43,445 nt of DNA, from contig JBFISM010000013.1 in the NCBI GenBank assembly GCA_041608535.1, positions 1 through 43,445 on the forward strand, given 5' to 3'. The notes beneath the pieces are model-generated. The model did not search any database, was not told where the DNA came from, and was given only the letters and a program-made list of their open reading frames with translations. Of the stretch, positions 26,497 through 34,164 are shown piece after piece. The position numbers were made by a program, and so were the translations under genes. Origin of the DNA: JBFISM01 sp041608535. GTDB taxonomy: Bacteria > Actinomycetota > Acidimicrobiia > Spongiisociales > UBA5794. Every line of letters starts with the position of its first letter. Position 1 is the stretch's first letter.

Positions 26497-26740
26497 AGGC
26501 TCGGCAAACCCGAACAGCAACGAGCGAAGGGGTAGCTCGGAGAGCGAAACGTCCGAGCGGCTCGAAAGTACCGGGCAGCAACGAAGAGAAGGGGCAACCC
26601 GCCAGAGGAGCCGACACGTGCGCACGTGCTCCGCCACAGAGAGGGGATGCTCAAGAGTGCAAACGCTCAAGCCGCTCGGCAAAGCCGAAAGCAATGAAGG
26701 AAGGGAGAGCCGAGCGAGGTGCACGATGTACGGCTCCTAC
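26497..26740. repeat. Three degenerate repeats with associated inverted repeats
   Basis: The core reads AGCAACGAGCGAAGGGG at 26516-26532, AGCAACGAAGAGAAGGGG at 26577-26594 and AGCAATGAAGGAAGGGA at 26690-26706. Units one and three are each preceded by a small stem (TCGG-caaac-CCGA and TCGGC-aaa-GCCGA). Further stems are GCTCGGA/TCCGAGC (26535-26558), the palindrome CACGTGCGCACGTG (26615-26628) and GAGCCG/CGGCTC (26707-26736). I do not recognise the family. Confidence 0.6.
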
Positions 26741-26751
26741 CCGCCACCATC

Positions 26752-26908
26752 AAGGGGGATGCTTGAAGGGGGAAAGGCTCCGCCGTCCCCCTTCAATCTG
26801 ATCGCAGCGACCTGTGCGGTGCGATCAGAAGCTATCGACGCCGCCGTAGGCGGCACTGCTGGAGTGAACGCAGTGAGCGACCGATCGCTCGAAGCCTGCT
26901 TCGAGCGA
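26752..26908. repeat. Four-hairpin element, copy 1 (3' of pafA)
   Basis: It begins with AAGGGGGA. Hairpin A (26763-26796): TTGAAGGGGG and CCCCCTTCAA around the loop AAAGGCTCCGCCGT. Hairpin B (26797-26829): 10-bp stem around GCGACCTGTGCGG. Hairpin C (26840-26854): GCCGCC-GTA-GGCGGC. Hairpin D (26885-26908): stem CGCTCGAAGC with loop CT. Copy 2 at 43247-43385 has the same order. The stop codon of pafA lies a few bases beyond hairpin D. Confidence 0.75.
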
Positions 26909-26913
26909 AGCCC

Positions 26914-28299
26914 TCACAAACTTGCGATGAGCTTGTCCACCCGCTCGTCGACGGCGCGGAACGGATCCTTGCACAGCACCGTGCGCTGCGCCTGGTCGTT
27001 CAGCTTCAGGTGCACCCAATCGACAGTGAAGTCCCGCTTCTTCGCCTTGGCGGCGGTGATGAAGGCTCCCCGCAACCGAGCCCTGGTGGTCGCCGGGGGT
27101 CGATTCACGGCCGTGTGGATGGCCTCGTCGGTGACCACCCGCTCGACGAGCCCACGCCTCTCCAACACGTAGTAGAGACCACGGTCCGTGTTGACATCGT
27201 GGTAGCTGAGATCGACGAGCGCCATCTGTGGCGACGACAGCGGAATCTGCCGGCGTTCCCGGTACTGATCGATGAGGCGGTACTTCGCAACCCAATCGCA
27301 CTCGCGATGCAGCGACAGCGGGTCCTTCTCCAGCCCGGTGAGCAAGTACTCCCACATCTGCACGGCCCGTTCCACCTGTGCGGGGAATCCAACCGTCCGG
27401 CCGTAGCGGATGGTGCGTTCGAGGTATTCCCACTGCACGTCGAGCGCCGAGAGCTCGCGGCCGTTCGCCAATCGCACCCGCCGGCGGCAGGTGATGTCAT
27501 GGGATATCTCGCGAATGGCTCGAATCGGGTTCTCCAGGCTGAGATCGCGGAAGACGACGTCGTCTTCCAGCATCTGCAGCAGAGCGGCCGTGGTGCCCAC
27601 CTTGACGAAGGTCGTGTACTCGGACATGTTGGAGTCACCGGCGATGACATGAAGCCGCCGGTACCGCTCGGCGTCGGCGTGAGGCTCGTCTCGCGTGTTG
27701 ATGATGGGCCGGCTGCGCGTCGTCGCCGAGGAGATCCCCTCCCAGATGTGCTCGGCACGCTGCGCCAGACAGAACACCGTTCCGCGAGCCGTCTGCAGGA
27801 GCTTGCCCGCTCCGGAGAAGATCTGCCGGGTCACGAAGAACGGGATCAGGGTGTCGATCATGCGCTGGAAGTCGCCCGTCCGCCCCACCAGGTAGTTCTC
27901 GTGGCAGCCGTACGAGTTGCCCGCGGAATCGGTGTTGTTCTTGAAGAGGTAGATCTGCCCCTTGATGCCTTCTTCTTCGAGGCGGCGCTCGGCCGAGTTC
28001 AGCAGCCCCTCGAGGATCCGCTCTCCCGCTTTGTCGTGCGCCACCATGTCATAGAGGCTGTCGGTCTCCGGAGTGGCGTACTCCGGGTGGCTCCCGACGT
28101 CGAGATACAACCGGGCACCGTTCTCGAGGAACACGTTCGACGAGCGCCCCCACGACACGACCCGGCGGAACAGGTATCGAGCCACCTCGTCCGGGGAGAG
28201 CCTGCGCTGACCGCGCAGTGTGCAGGTGACGCCGTACTCGGTCTCTATGCCATAGATTCGTCGCTGCACGGAGTGCAGGCTAACGGCAATGCGGGACAT
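26914..28299 (-). CDS. pafA: Pup-protein ligase PafA
   Basis: PafA links the C-terminal glutamate of Pup to lysines of target proteins using ATP. The protein shares the glutamine-synthetase-like fold with Dop. Readable hallmarks are RRIYGIETEYGVTCTLRG (nucleotide/Mg glutamates), GARLYLDVGSHPEYATPE (D67 is the probable catalytic base), IYLFKNNTDSAGNSYGCHENY, RPIINTRDEPHADAERYRRLHVI and the closing DWVHLKLNDQAQRTVLCKDPF. The ATG at 28299 gives 461 residues and has GAGGAG about nine bases upstream; a GTG at 28269 would give 451 residues, closer to mycobacterial PafA, but lacks a ribosome site. It is separated from prcA by an antisense DUF2007 gene. Confidence 0.97.
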   Translation of the reverse strand: MSRIAVSLHSVQRRIYGIETEYGVTCTLRGQRRLSPDEVARYLFRRVVSWGRSSNVFLENGARLYLDVGSHPEYATPETDSLYDMVAHDKAGERILEGLLNSAERRLEEEGIKGQIYLFKNNTDSAGNSYGCHENYLVGRTGDFQRMIDTLIPFFVTRQIFSGAGKLLQTARGTVFCLAQRAEHIWEGISSATTRSRPIINTRDEPHADAERYRRLHVIAGDSNMSEYTTFVKVGTTAALLQMLEDDVVFRDLSLENPIRAIREISHDITCRRRVRLANGRELSALDVQWEYLERTIRYGRTVGFPAQVERAVQMWEYLLTGLEKDPLSLHRECDWVAKYRLIDQYRERRQIPLSSPQMALVDLSYHDVNTDRGLYYVLERRGLVERVVTDEAIHTAVNRPPATTRARLRGAFITAAKAKKRDFTVDWVHLKLNDQAQRTVLCKDPFRAVDERVDKLIASL

Positions 28300-28360
28300 G
28301 GGGGGCCGCTCCTCGCCGCCGCTGTCGCACGTACGGTGACGAAGCAGCGAGAATGGCGAC

Positions 28361-28747
28361 ATGTCCATCGGCTTCGGTACCCCCGGCGGCGCCGCCCGCT
28401 ACGTTCCGCTCACCACGGTCGGTGACGTGGCCACCGCACACGTGCTCAAGGCACGCCTCGAGGCCGAGGGGATTCCGGTCCGCATCCATGGCTTCTCGCT
28501 GGGGCCGTATCCGATGACCGTCGGTGAGCTCGCCGAAACCGAGCTGTGGGTGCTCAGCGACCGAGTGGAACAGGCCAGCGAGATCCTGCTCGACGCCGAA
28601 GTCAACGATGCGCTGGGACCGGTGGAGCGGCCACCGACGCCGGAGGCATCGGCCGGCATGGGCTGGAAGCTGGTGGCGACGATCGTCGCGGTTGCCTTCC
28701 TCGCGGTGTGGCTCACCCGTCTCTTCCGGCTCCTCGGTCTGTTCTGA
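28361..28747 (+). CDS. DUF2007-domain membrane-anchored protein
   Basis: A 128-residue protein on the opposite strand to the proteasome genes. Residues 15-85 resemble the DUF2007 putative signal-transducing domain (TVGDVATAHVLKARLEAEGIPVRIHG, ...ELWVLSDRVEQASEILLDAE). A single hydrophobic segment near the C-terminus (about 101-127, WKLVATIVAVAFLAVWLTRLFRLLGLF) should anchor it in the membrane. It starts 61 bases from pafA (divergent) and ends 18 bases from the prcA stop (convergent). No proteasome link is known to me. Confidence 0.78.
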   Translation: MSIGFGTPGGAARYVPLTTVGDVATAHVLKARLEAEGIPVRIHGFSLGPYPMTVGELAETELWVLSDRVEQASEILLDAEVNDALGPVERPPTPEASAGMGWKLVATIVAVAFLAVWLTRLFRLLGLF

Positions 28748-28759
28748 GCCGCATCCGCC

Positions 28760-28775
28760 GGCGGGTCAACCCGCC
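28760..28775. terminator. Possible bidirectional terminator between DUF2007 gene and prcA
   Basis: A perfect inverted repeat GGCGGGT-CA-ACCCGCC spans the junction of two converging genes and includes the prcA stop. There is no T-tract on either side, so termination is only suggested by position. Confidence 0.3.
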
Positions 28776-29449
28776 CGCATCTCGCCGATCTCGTCCGCGG
28801 TGAGCCTGCGGAACTTGCGACGACCCCGGTTGCGATCGAGCACTGCGGCCTCCCAGTCGGCTTTGGCCACCTCGTGCTCGCCCGTCTCCTCGAGTGCCGT
28901 CGCCGCGATCTGCAGCGCCGTGGCGAGCGGAGCGCCGTCCTCGTAGCGCTCCCCCATCCGTTCCGCCAGCGCTTCCTCGCCACCGCCCATGGCACCCCAA
29001 TCGTCGAACGAAGCGAGCGTGCCGTCGAACTGGATACGGAACATGCTGGTGTCCTCGGGTTCGTCTCCGACCTCGGCGATCATCACCTCGATCTCGTACG
29101 GCTTGATCTCGTGAGTGAAGATCTGGCCGAGGGTCTGGGAATACGCATTGGCCAGGCCCCTGCCGGTCACATCCGCCCGCCCGTACGAGTACCCCTTGAC
29201 GTCCACGTAGCGGATCCCGGCCACGCGGAGCGTCTCGAACTCGTTGAATCTCCCCACGCCGGCGAATCCGATGCGGTCGTAGATCTCGCCCAGCTTGTTG
29301 AGGGATCCGCTCGGATTCTCCCCGATCATGAGCACGCCGTCGGCATACTCGGAGACGATGATCGGCCGACCGCGCGCGATGCCCTTGCGGGCGAACTCGG
29401 CCCGATCCTTGATGAGCTGCTCCGGCGGGACGTAAAACGGTGCGGTCAC
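28766..29449 (-). CDS. prcA: Proteasome alpha subunit PrcA
   Basis: PrcA forms the outer, gating rings of the 20S core. The 227-residue protein begins MTAPFYVPPEQLIKDRAEFARKGIARG, the alpha-type H0 helix region that shapes the gate, then RPIIVSEYADGVLMIGEN. It lacks the N-terminal catalytic threonine of beta subunits, as expected. The start is a GTG at 29449 overlapping the prcB stop by four bases, so the two subunits are made together. Confidence 0.95.
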   Translation of the reverse strand: MTAPFYVPPEQLIKDRAEFARKGIARGRPIIVSEYADGVLMIGENPSGSLNKLGEIYDRIGFAGVGRFNEFETLRVAGIRYVDVKGYSYGRADVTGRGLANAYSQTLGQIFTHEIKPYEIEVMIAEVGDEPEDTSMFRIQFDGTLASFDDWGAMGGGEEALAERMGERYEDGAPLATALQIAATALEETGEHEVAKADWEAAVLDRNRGRRKFRRLTADEIGEMRAG

Positions 29450-30246
29450 GGACGAAGCTCCAACACCTGCGAGGCGACCTCGGCAATCCGCTCGTCGTCG
29501 ATCTCTTCGATCCCGTCGGCAGTCACGGCCACGACGTTGGGGTATATCCCACGCCGCAGATCAGGCCCACCGGTGGCTGCGTCCTCCTCGGCCGCCGCGA
29601 CCAGCGCCTCGACGGCGATCCGAAGCGCCTCATCGAAGTCGAGAGCGTCACGAAAGGCACCTTTCAGGAACGCCTTTGCCTCCTGCCCACCCGAACCGGT
29701 GGTGGCGTAGTCCTGCTCCTCGTACCGACCACCAACGACGTCGAATGAGTAGAGCCGACCCACGCCGTCGTCTTCGTCGTATCCACAGAACAGGGGCACC
29801 ACGGCGAGACCCTGAAATGCCAGCGGGAGATGGTTACGCACCATACGAGCCAGATAGTTGGCTTTGCCCTCGAGACTCAGTCGTGTCCCTTCGATCTTCT
29901 CGTAGTGCTCCAGCTCCGTCTGGAAGAGCCGGATGAGCTCGACCGCCACCCCGGCGGTGCCGGAGATCGCTACCGCCGAGTATTGGTCGGCGGGAAAGAC
30001 CTTCTGGACGCGTTTGTGGGCGATGAAGTTGCCGGCGGTGGCGCGCCGGTCGCCGGCCATGACCACCCCGTCACGGAACCGCAAAGCGAGCACCGTGGTG
30101 CCGTCGGGGACTTCGGGGAGTGTGCCGTCGGCCACGTCCCAACGCGGGACGAGACCCTGCTTGGCGAGCAACGCCGAGAAGCTCTGGGTGGGTTGCGTGC
30201 TGTCGAGCGGAAGGGGTGCGGGACTGTCAGCGGAGGGCAGCGTCAC
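29446..30246 (-). CDS. prcB: Proteasome beta subunit PrcB
   Basis: PrcB is the catalytic subunit of the 20S core. The 266-residue precursor has a 49-residue propeptide ending PEVPDG; autocleavage would expose Thr50 in TTVLALRFRDGVVMAGDRRATAGN. The lysine of FIAHKRVQKVF and the SGTAG segment complete the N-terminal hydrolase site. GTG start at 30246, overlapping the pup stop by four bases. The propeptide is shorter than the 57 residues of M. tuberculosis PrcB. Confidence 0.96.
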   Translation of the reverse strand: MTLPSADSPAPLPLDSTQPTQSFSALLAKQGLVPRWDVADGTLPEVPDGTTVLALRFRDGVVMAGDRRATAGNFIAHKRVQKVFPADQYSAVAISGTAGVAVELIRLFQTELEHYEKIEGTRLSLEGKANYLARMVRNHLPLAFQGLAVVPLFCGYDEDDGVGRLYSFDVVGGRYEEQDYATTGSGGQEAKAFLKGAFRDALDFDEALRIAVEALVAAAEEDAATGGPDLRRGIYPNVVAVTADGIEEIDDERIAEVASQVLELRP

Positions 30247-30434
30247 TCGCCGCCCTTCTGCACATAGTTCTTGACGAACTCCTCCGCATTCTCTTCGAGC
30301 ACCGAGTCGATCTCGTCGAGCAGATCGTCGATGCGCTCGGTGATCTCTTCGCCCTGGTCGACGGTGTCGACAGTCTCCTCGGCCGTCTCGGAGTCACCGG
30401 ACGGCCGGGTCTGTTTGCGTTCCTGTTCAGCCAT
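30243..30434 (-). CDS. pup: Prokaryotic ubiquitin-like protein Pup
   Basis: Pup is the intrinsically disordered tag attached to proteins for proteasomal degradation. This 63-residue form has a flexible, acidic N-terminal half and the conserved coiled-coil-forming region IDDLLDEIDSVLEENAEEFV that binds Arc, then KNYVQKGGE. The gene encodes a C-terminal Gly-Gly-Glu directly, so Dop deamidation is not needed before ligation; in mycobacteria the gene encodes Gly-Gly-Gln. The ATG at 30434 has GGAGG five bases upstream and overlaps the end of dop by 8 bases. An in-frame start four codons earlier is less likely. Confidence 0.97.
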   Translation of the reverse strand: MAEQERKQTRPSGDSETAEETVDTVDQGEEITERIDDLLDEIDSVLEENAEEFVKNYVQKGGE

Positions 30435-31911
30435 CTTCGCCTCCAAGGGCCCGAATCAAAGCTGCGGGATCTTCACACCGATCCAGCAGGTCGCTGACCA
30501 GCTCCTTGGATCCTCGCAGCGGCTCCATCATAGGCACCCGTTTCAGCGAGGCCTCACCCGTGTCGAACACCAAAGAATCCCAATTGGCGGCCACCAGCGC
30601 ATCGCCGAATCGAGCCACACACTCGCCGCGGAAATATGCTCTGGTGTCTTCCGGAGCGAGCGTCGTGGCCTCACTGACCTCGTCGTCGGTGAAGAGACGC
30701 TGCATACGGCCACTCGCCACGAGTCGGTGATACAGCCCACGCTCGGGATCAACATCGTGGTACTGCAGATCGAGCAGCCGCAGCTTCGGATCATCCCACT
30801 CCAGCTCGTCACGATCCCGGTATCCCAACAAGAGTCGGTACTTGGCCACCCAGTCGAGCCGGTCGGCCAGGGACAGAGGATCGACCTCGAGGTCGGTGAG
30901 CACCGTTTCCCACAACGTCAGCACGTCCCCGTACCGATCGCCGGCGTCCGAAGCGTTGACGTACTTGGTGAGCCATTCGAGGTATTGCCATTGCGCCTCG
31001 AGCGGTGTCATCGTGCCGCCCCGGTCCAGCTCCAGCGTCTGCTGCAGGGTGAGATCGTGGCTGGTGCGCCATACGGAGTTGACCGGATCGGCGAGCAGGA
31101 TCGGCTCGGGCAGAGCCTCGTCCTCGAGCGCATCGAGGAAGAGCATCGCCGTTCCCAACTTGAGGTAGGTCTGGATCTCCGAGAGGTTGGCGTCACCGAT
31201 GATGACGTGCAGGCGGCGATACTTGGAAGCGTCGGCGTGGGGCTCGTCTCTCGTGTTGACGATGGGTCGCTTCAGCGTGGTCTCCAGCCCGACCTCCTCT
31301 TCGAAGAAATCGCCACGCTGGGTGAGCTGGAACGTCGCCGGGTCCCTCCCGTTCTCCGAGCCCACCTTGCCGGCCCCGGTGTAGATCTGCCGGGTCACCA
31401 GGAACGACGTGAAATGCCGGACGACTTCGCCAAACGGGATGCGGCGTGCGATCAGGTAATTCTCGTGCGCGCCGTACGAGTTGCCCTTCCCATCGGAGTT
31501 GTTCTTGTGCACGAACATGCGCTCCTCAGGCGGCATGAGAGTGCGGGCGGCCGCAACCGCCTGGGCCATGATGCGCTCACCGGCTTTGTCATACAGGGCA
31601 GCTTGCCGCGGAGAGGCGCACTCCGGTGTCGAGTACTCCGGATGGGCGTGATCGACGTACAGCCTCGCACCGTTGGTGAGTACTACGTTGACCAACCCTG
31701 TCTCCAGCTCGATGGGGAAGGCCTCCTCGTAGCCGAAGCCGCGCGCATCGCGACCCGGCGACTCCTCGTCGAACGACCATTGGATGCGCGCCGTACCACC
31801 CCGGTACGAGTTGATGACCGTGCTCGACGCAAGAACCGGGTTGAACTCGGCTTGGTTGCGCACGGTGATGCCGTATTCGGTCTCGGTGCCGACCACCTTG
31901 GACAGGGCCAT
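30427..31911 (-). CDS. dop: Depupylase (Pup deamidase) Dop
   Basis: Dop removes Pup from substrates and, where Pup ends in Gln, deamidates it. The 494-residue protein is a paralogue of PafA: VVGTETEYGITV (E10), ARLYVDHAHPEYSTPE (D87, the catalytic aspartate), MFVHKNNSDGKGNSYGAHENY and RPIVNTRDEPHADASKYRRLHVI. It is told from PafA by the inserted Dop-loop at about residues 35-60 (SYRGGTARIQWSFDEESPG). Because Pup here already ends in Glu, depupylation should be its main task. ATG at 31911, 50 bases after arc. Confidence 0.97.
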   Translation of the reverse strand: MALSKVVGTETEYGITVRNQAEFNPVLASSTVINSYRGGTARIQWSFDEESPGRDARGFGYEEAFPIELETGLVNVVLTNGARLYVDHAHPEYSTPECASPRQAALYDKAGERIMAQAVAAARTLMPPEERMFVHKNNSDGKGNSYGAHENYLIARRIPFGEVVRHFTSFLVTRQIYTGAGKVGSENGRDPATFQLTQRGDFFEEEVGLETTLKRPIVNTRDEPHADASKYRRLHVIIGDANLSEIQTYLKLGTAMLFLDALEDEALPEPILLADPVNSVWRTSHDLTLQQTLELDRGGTMTPLEAQWQYLEWLTKYVNASDAGDRYGDVLTLWETVLTDLEVDPLSLADRLDWVAKYRLLLGYRDRDELEWDDPKLRLLDLQYHDVDPERGLYHRLVASGRMQRLFTDDEVSEATTLAPEDTRAYFRGECVARFGDALVAANWDSLVFDTGEASLKRVPMMEPLRGSKELVSDLLDRCEDPAALIRALGGEDG

Positions 31912-31961
31912 CGCTCAGCCCTCCGCTTCGCTGTCGCCGCCTTCGCCGGCCTGGTGTTCGC

Positions 31962-33680
31962 TCACAGGTACTGACCAGGAGTGACCGCCTCGATGGTGCG
32001 GCTCTCGCCGTCCCCATCGATGAGAGTGCGGACGTACACGATGCGCTCGCCCTTCTTGCCCGAGATACGCGCCCAGTCGTCCGGATTGGTGGTGTTGGGG
32101 AGATCCTCGTGCTCCTGGAACTCGCGCACCACGGCATTGAGGAGGTCGTCCATCCGCAGCCCCGTTGGATCGCCGGCGATCTCCCGCTTGATCGCATCCT
32201 TCTTGGCGCGGCGCACGATGTTCTCGATCATGGCGCCGCTGGAGAAGTCTTTGAAGTAGAGCACCTCGCGATCGCCGTTGGCATAGGTGACTTCGAGGAA
32301 CCGGTTCGCATCCGACTCGTCGTACATGCGCTGCACCACAGTTTCCACGGCGTAGTCGATGAAAGCCTGCACGGAACCATGGCTCTCGATCTCGTGGGCA
32401 GCCATCGGGAGATCCTCGGTGAGATAGATACGGAAGATCTGCCGAGCAGCGTCGGCGTTGGGGCGCTCGATCTTCACCTTCACATCGAGCCGTCCCGGAC
32501 GGAGGATGGCCGGATCGAGGAGATCCTCGCGGTTGCTGGCGCCGATGACGATGACGTTCTTCAGCGTCTCCACCCCATCGAGCTCAGAGAGGAGCTGAGG
32601 AACAATCGTCGACTCGACATCCGACGACACCCCGGTGCCCCGGGTGCGGAACAAGGAGTCCATCTCGTCGAAGAAGACGATGACGGGCACCCCCTCGTCC
32701 GACTTCTCCTTGGCTCGCTGGAAGATGAGCCGGATCTGACGCTCGGTCTCGCCGACGTATTTGTTCAGCAGCTCCGGTCCCTTGATATTGAGGAAGTAGC
32801 TGCGGATGTCGGCATTGCCCTCCTTGCGGCCAACGGCGCTGGCCAGGCTGTTGGCGACGGCCTTGGCGATGAGGGTCTTGCCGCATCCCGGTGGACCGTA
32901 GAGCAGCACGCCCTTGGGGGCGGCCAGGTTGTAGTCGTCGAAGCGCTCTTTGTGGACGTATGGCAGCTCGACGGCGTCCTGGATTATCTCGATCTGCTCG
33001 GCGAGACCGCCGATGTCGGCATAGGTGATGTCCGGCACCTCTTCCAGAACCAACTCTTCGACCTCGGGACGGACGAGCCGCTCGTAGACGAGACCCGTCC
33101 TGCTCTCCAACCGCACGTGATCGCCAACGCGGAGAAACTCGTTCTTCAGCGGCGCAGCGATCTCGACGACGCGCTCCTCGTCGCCGCGACCGAGCACGAC
33201 GAGCCGATCCTCGCCGAGGACTTCCTTGATGATGACCACGTCTCCGCTGACCTCGAACGATCGAGCGTCGATGACATTGAACGCCTCGTTGAGCAGCACC
33301 TCCTGGCCCATCTCGAGCGCCTTGATCTCGATGGTCGGTTCGACGTTGACCCGAAGTTTGCGGCCGGAGGTCCACACGTCTGCGGTGCCGTCCTCGTTGA
33401 CGCGAAGCAACGTGCCGAACGGGTTGGGCGGTGACGTGAGCTTTTCGACCTCTTCGCGCAACAGGGCGAGTTGCTCTCGTGTCTCCTCGAGCACGGCAGT
33501 GAGCTTCTGGTTCTGCGAGGAGGCCTGGGCCAGCTTGTTCTTCGATTCGAGCAGCCGTTCTTCGAGGATGCGCACCCGGCGCGGGGCATCCTGGAGACGG
33601 CGACGCAGCACGGCGAGCTCTTCTTCGAGCATCCGGACCGTGGTCCGGAGCTGTTGAGCGTCGCTCTCGTTGCGGTCCAC
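31962..33680 (-). CDS. arc: Proteasome-activating AAA ATPase Arc (Mpa)
   Basis: Arc forms hexamers that recognise pupylated proteins, unfold them and feed the 20S core. The 572-residue protein has an N-terminal coiled coil (about 8-82), two OB-type domains (about 85-210) and an AAA module with Walker A GPPGCGKT at 262-269, pore loop near KYVGET, Walker B FFDE at 336-339 and arginine-finger region RPGRLD. It ends GQYL; a C-terminal Tyr-Leu is required for gate docking in M. tuberculosis Mpa. The GTG at 33680 follows a strong GAGGAGG ribosome site. A run of 14 T (minus strand) lies just upstream. Confidence 0.97.
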   Translation of the reverse strand: MDRNESDAQQLRTTVRMLEEELAVLRRRLQDAPRRVRILEERLLESKNKLAQASSQNQKLTAVLEETREQLALLREEVEKLTSPPNPFGTLLRVNEDGTADVWTSGRKLRVNVEPTIEIKALEMGQEVLLNEAFNVIDARSFEVSGDVVIIKEVLGEDRLVVLGRGDEERVVEIAAPLKNEFLRVGDHVRLESRTGLVYERLVRPEVEELVLEEVPDITYADIGGLAEQIEIIQDAVELPYVHKERFDDYNLAAPKGVLLYGPPGCGKTLIAKAVANSLASAVGRKEGNADIRSYFLNIKGPELLNKYVGETERQIRLIFQRAKEKSDEGVPVIVFFDEMDSLFRTRGTGVSSDVESTIVPQLLSELDGVETLKNVIVIGASNREDLLDPAILRPGRLDVKVKIERPNADAARQIFRIYLTEDLPMAAHEIESHGSVQAFIDYAVETVVQRMYDESDANRFLEVTYANGDREVLYFKDFSSGAMIENIVRRAKKDAIKREIAGDPTGLRMDDLLNAVVREFQEHEDLPNTTNPDDWARISGKKGERIVYVRTLIDGDGESRTIEAVTPGQYL

Positions 33681-33697
33681 CGATCTTCCTCCTCACC

Positions 33698-33711
33698 AAA
33701 AAAAAAAAAAA
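33698..33711. repeat. Homopolymer of 14 A (plus) / 14 T (minus)
   Basis: It lies 17 bases before the arc start codon, directly beyond its ribosome site, in a genome with very high GC. Transcribed, it would be a U-tract in the arc leader. Such tracts are prone to polymerase slippage and sequencing error. Confidence 0.9.
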
Positions 33712-33900
33712 CGGTTCACGGGTCCTGGCAGCAGTTTCCGTCGCTCGCTTTGCAGTGTAGGCACTGGTTCGGACAAAGAGTTGCAGCGTTTTTCGCATCG
33801 CGACGGTCCTTCGCCAAGGCTCTCCGCCGGCATCCGGGCGAGGTAGGCCAGCCTCATCACCCCATCTAGACTGAGCGGGGAAGCCGAAAGGACCCACAGG

Positions 33901-34146
33901 ATGAAGGTATGGATCGACCAAGACCTCTGCACCGGCGATGGTCTGTGCGAGGAAATCGCTCCTGACGTGTTCGTCCTACTCGACGACGGTCTCGCCTATG
34001 TCCGGGAGGGCGCGACGATCTTCGCCGCTTCCGAAGGCAACCCGCAGGGCGCCGAGGGGCTCGCCGCCATACCCGACGGGCAACTCGACCTCGTCGTTGA
34101 GTCTGCGGAGGAATGTCCCGGCGAGTGCATCTTCATCGAGCCCTGA
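33901..34146 (+). CDS. Single-cluster ferredoxin
   Basis: The 81-residue protein is an electron carrier. Ligand pattern: C10-x2-D13-x2-C16 (CTGDGLC) and C72-P (EECPGEC), with C76 extra. The CxxDxxC form means either a [3Fe-4S] cluster or a [4Fe-4S] cluster with Asp as the fourth ligand, as in Pyrococcus furiosus ferredoxin. Many actinobacterial ferredoxins of this size serve cytochromes P450, but no P450 is nearby. ATG at 33901 preceded by AAAGGA. It is divergent from arc and convergent with trmI. Confidence 0.92.
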   Translation: MKVWIDQDLCTGDGLCEEIAPDVFVLLDDGLAYVREGATIFAASEGNPQGAEGLAAIPDGQLDLVVESAEECPGECIFIEP

Positions 34147-34164
34147 CTCCGGCCCGCCGCGATC

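Larger units (their letters stand above)
26397..26913. other. 517-bp hairpin-rich intergenic region between pafA and pafB
   Basis: No convincing gene. The pafB-proximal part (26413-26480) is low complexity. From 26497 to 26740 there are three degenerate repeats of an AGCAAYGA...GAAGGG core and several inverted repeats, and from 26752 to 26908 a four-hairpin element. Read on the minus strand it would form the 3' region of pafA transcripts and the 5' leader of pafBC. Confidence 0.8.

Noticed and set aside
27010..33434. Long plus-strand frames opposite pafA, dop and arc
   Set aside because: The minus-strand genes are beyond doubt, and the opposite frames contain no recognisable domain.
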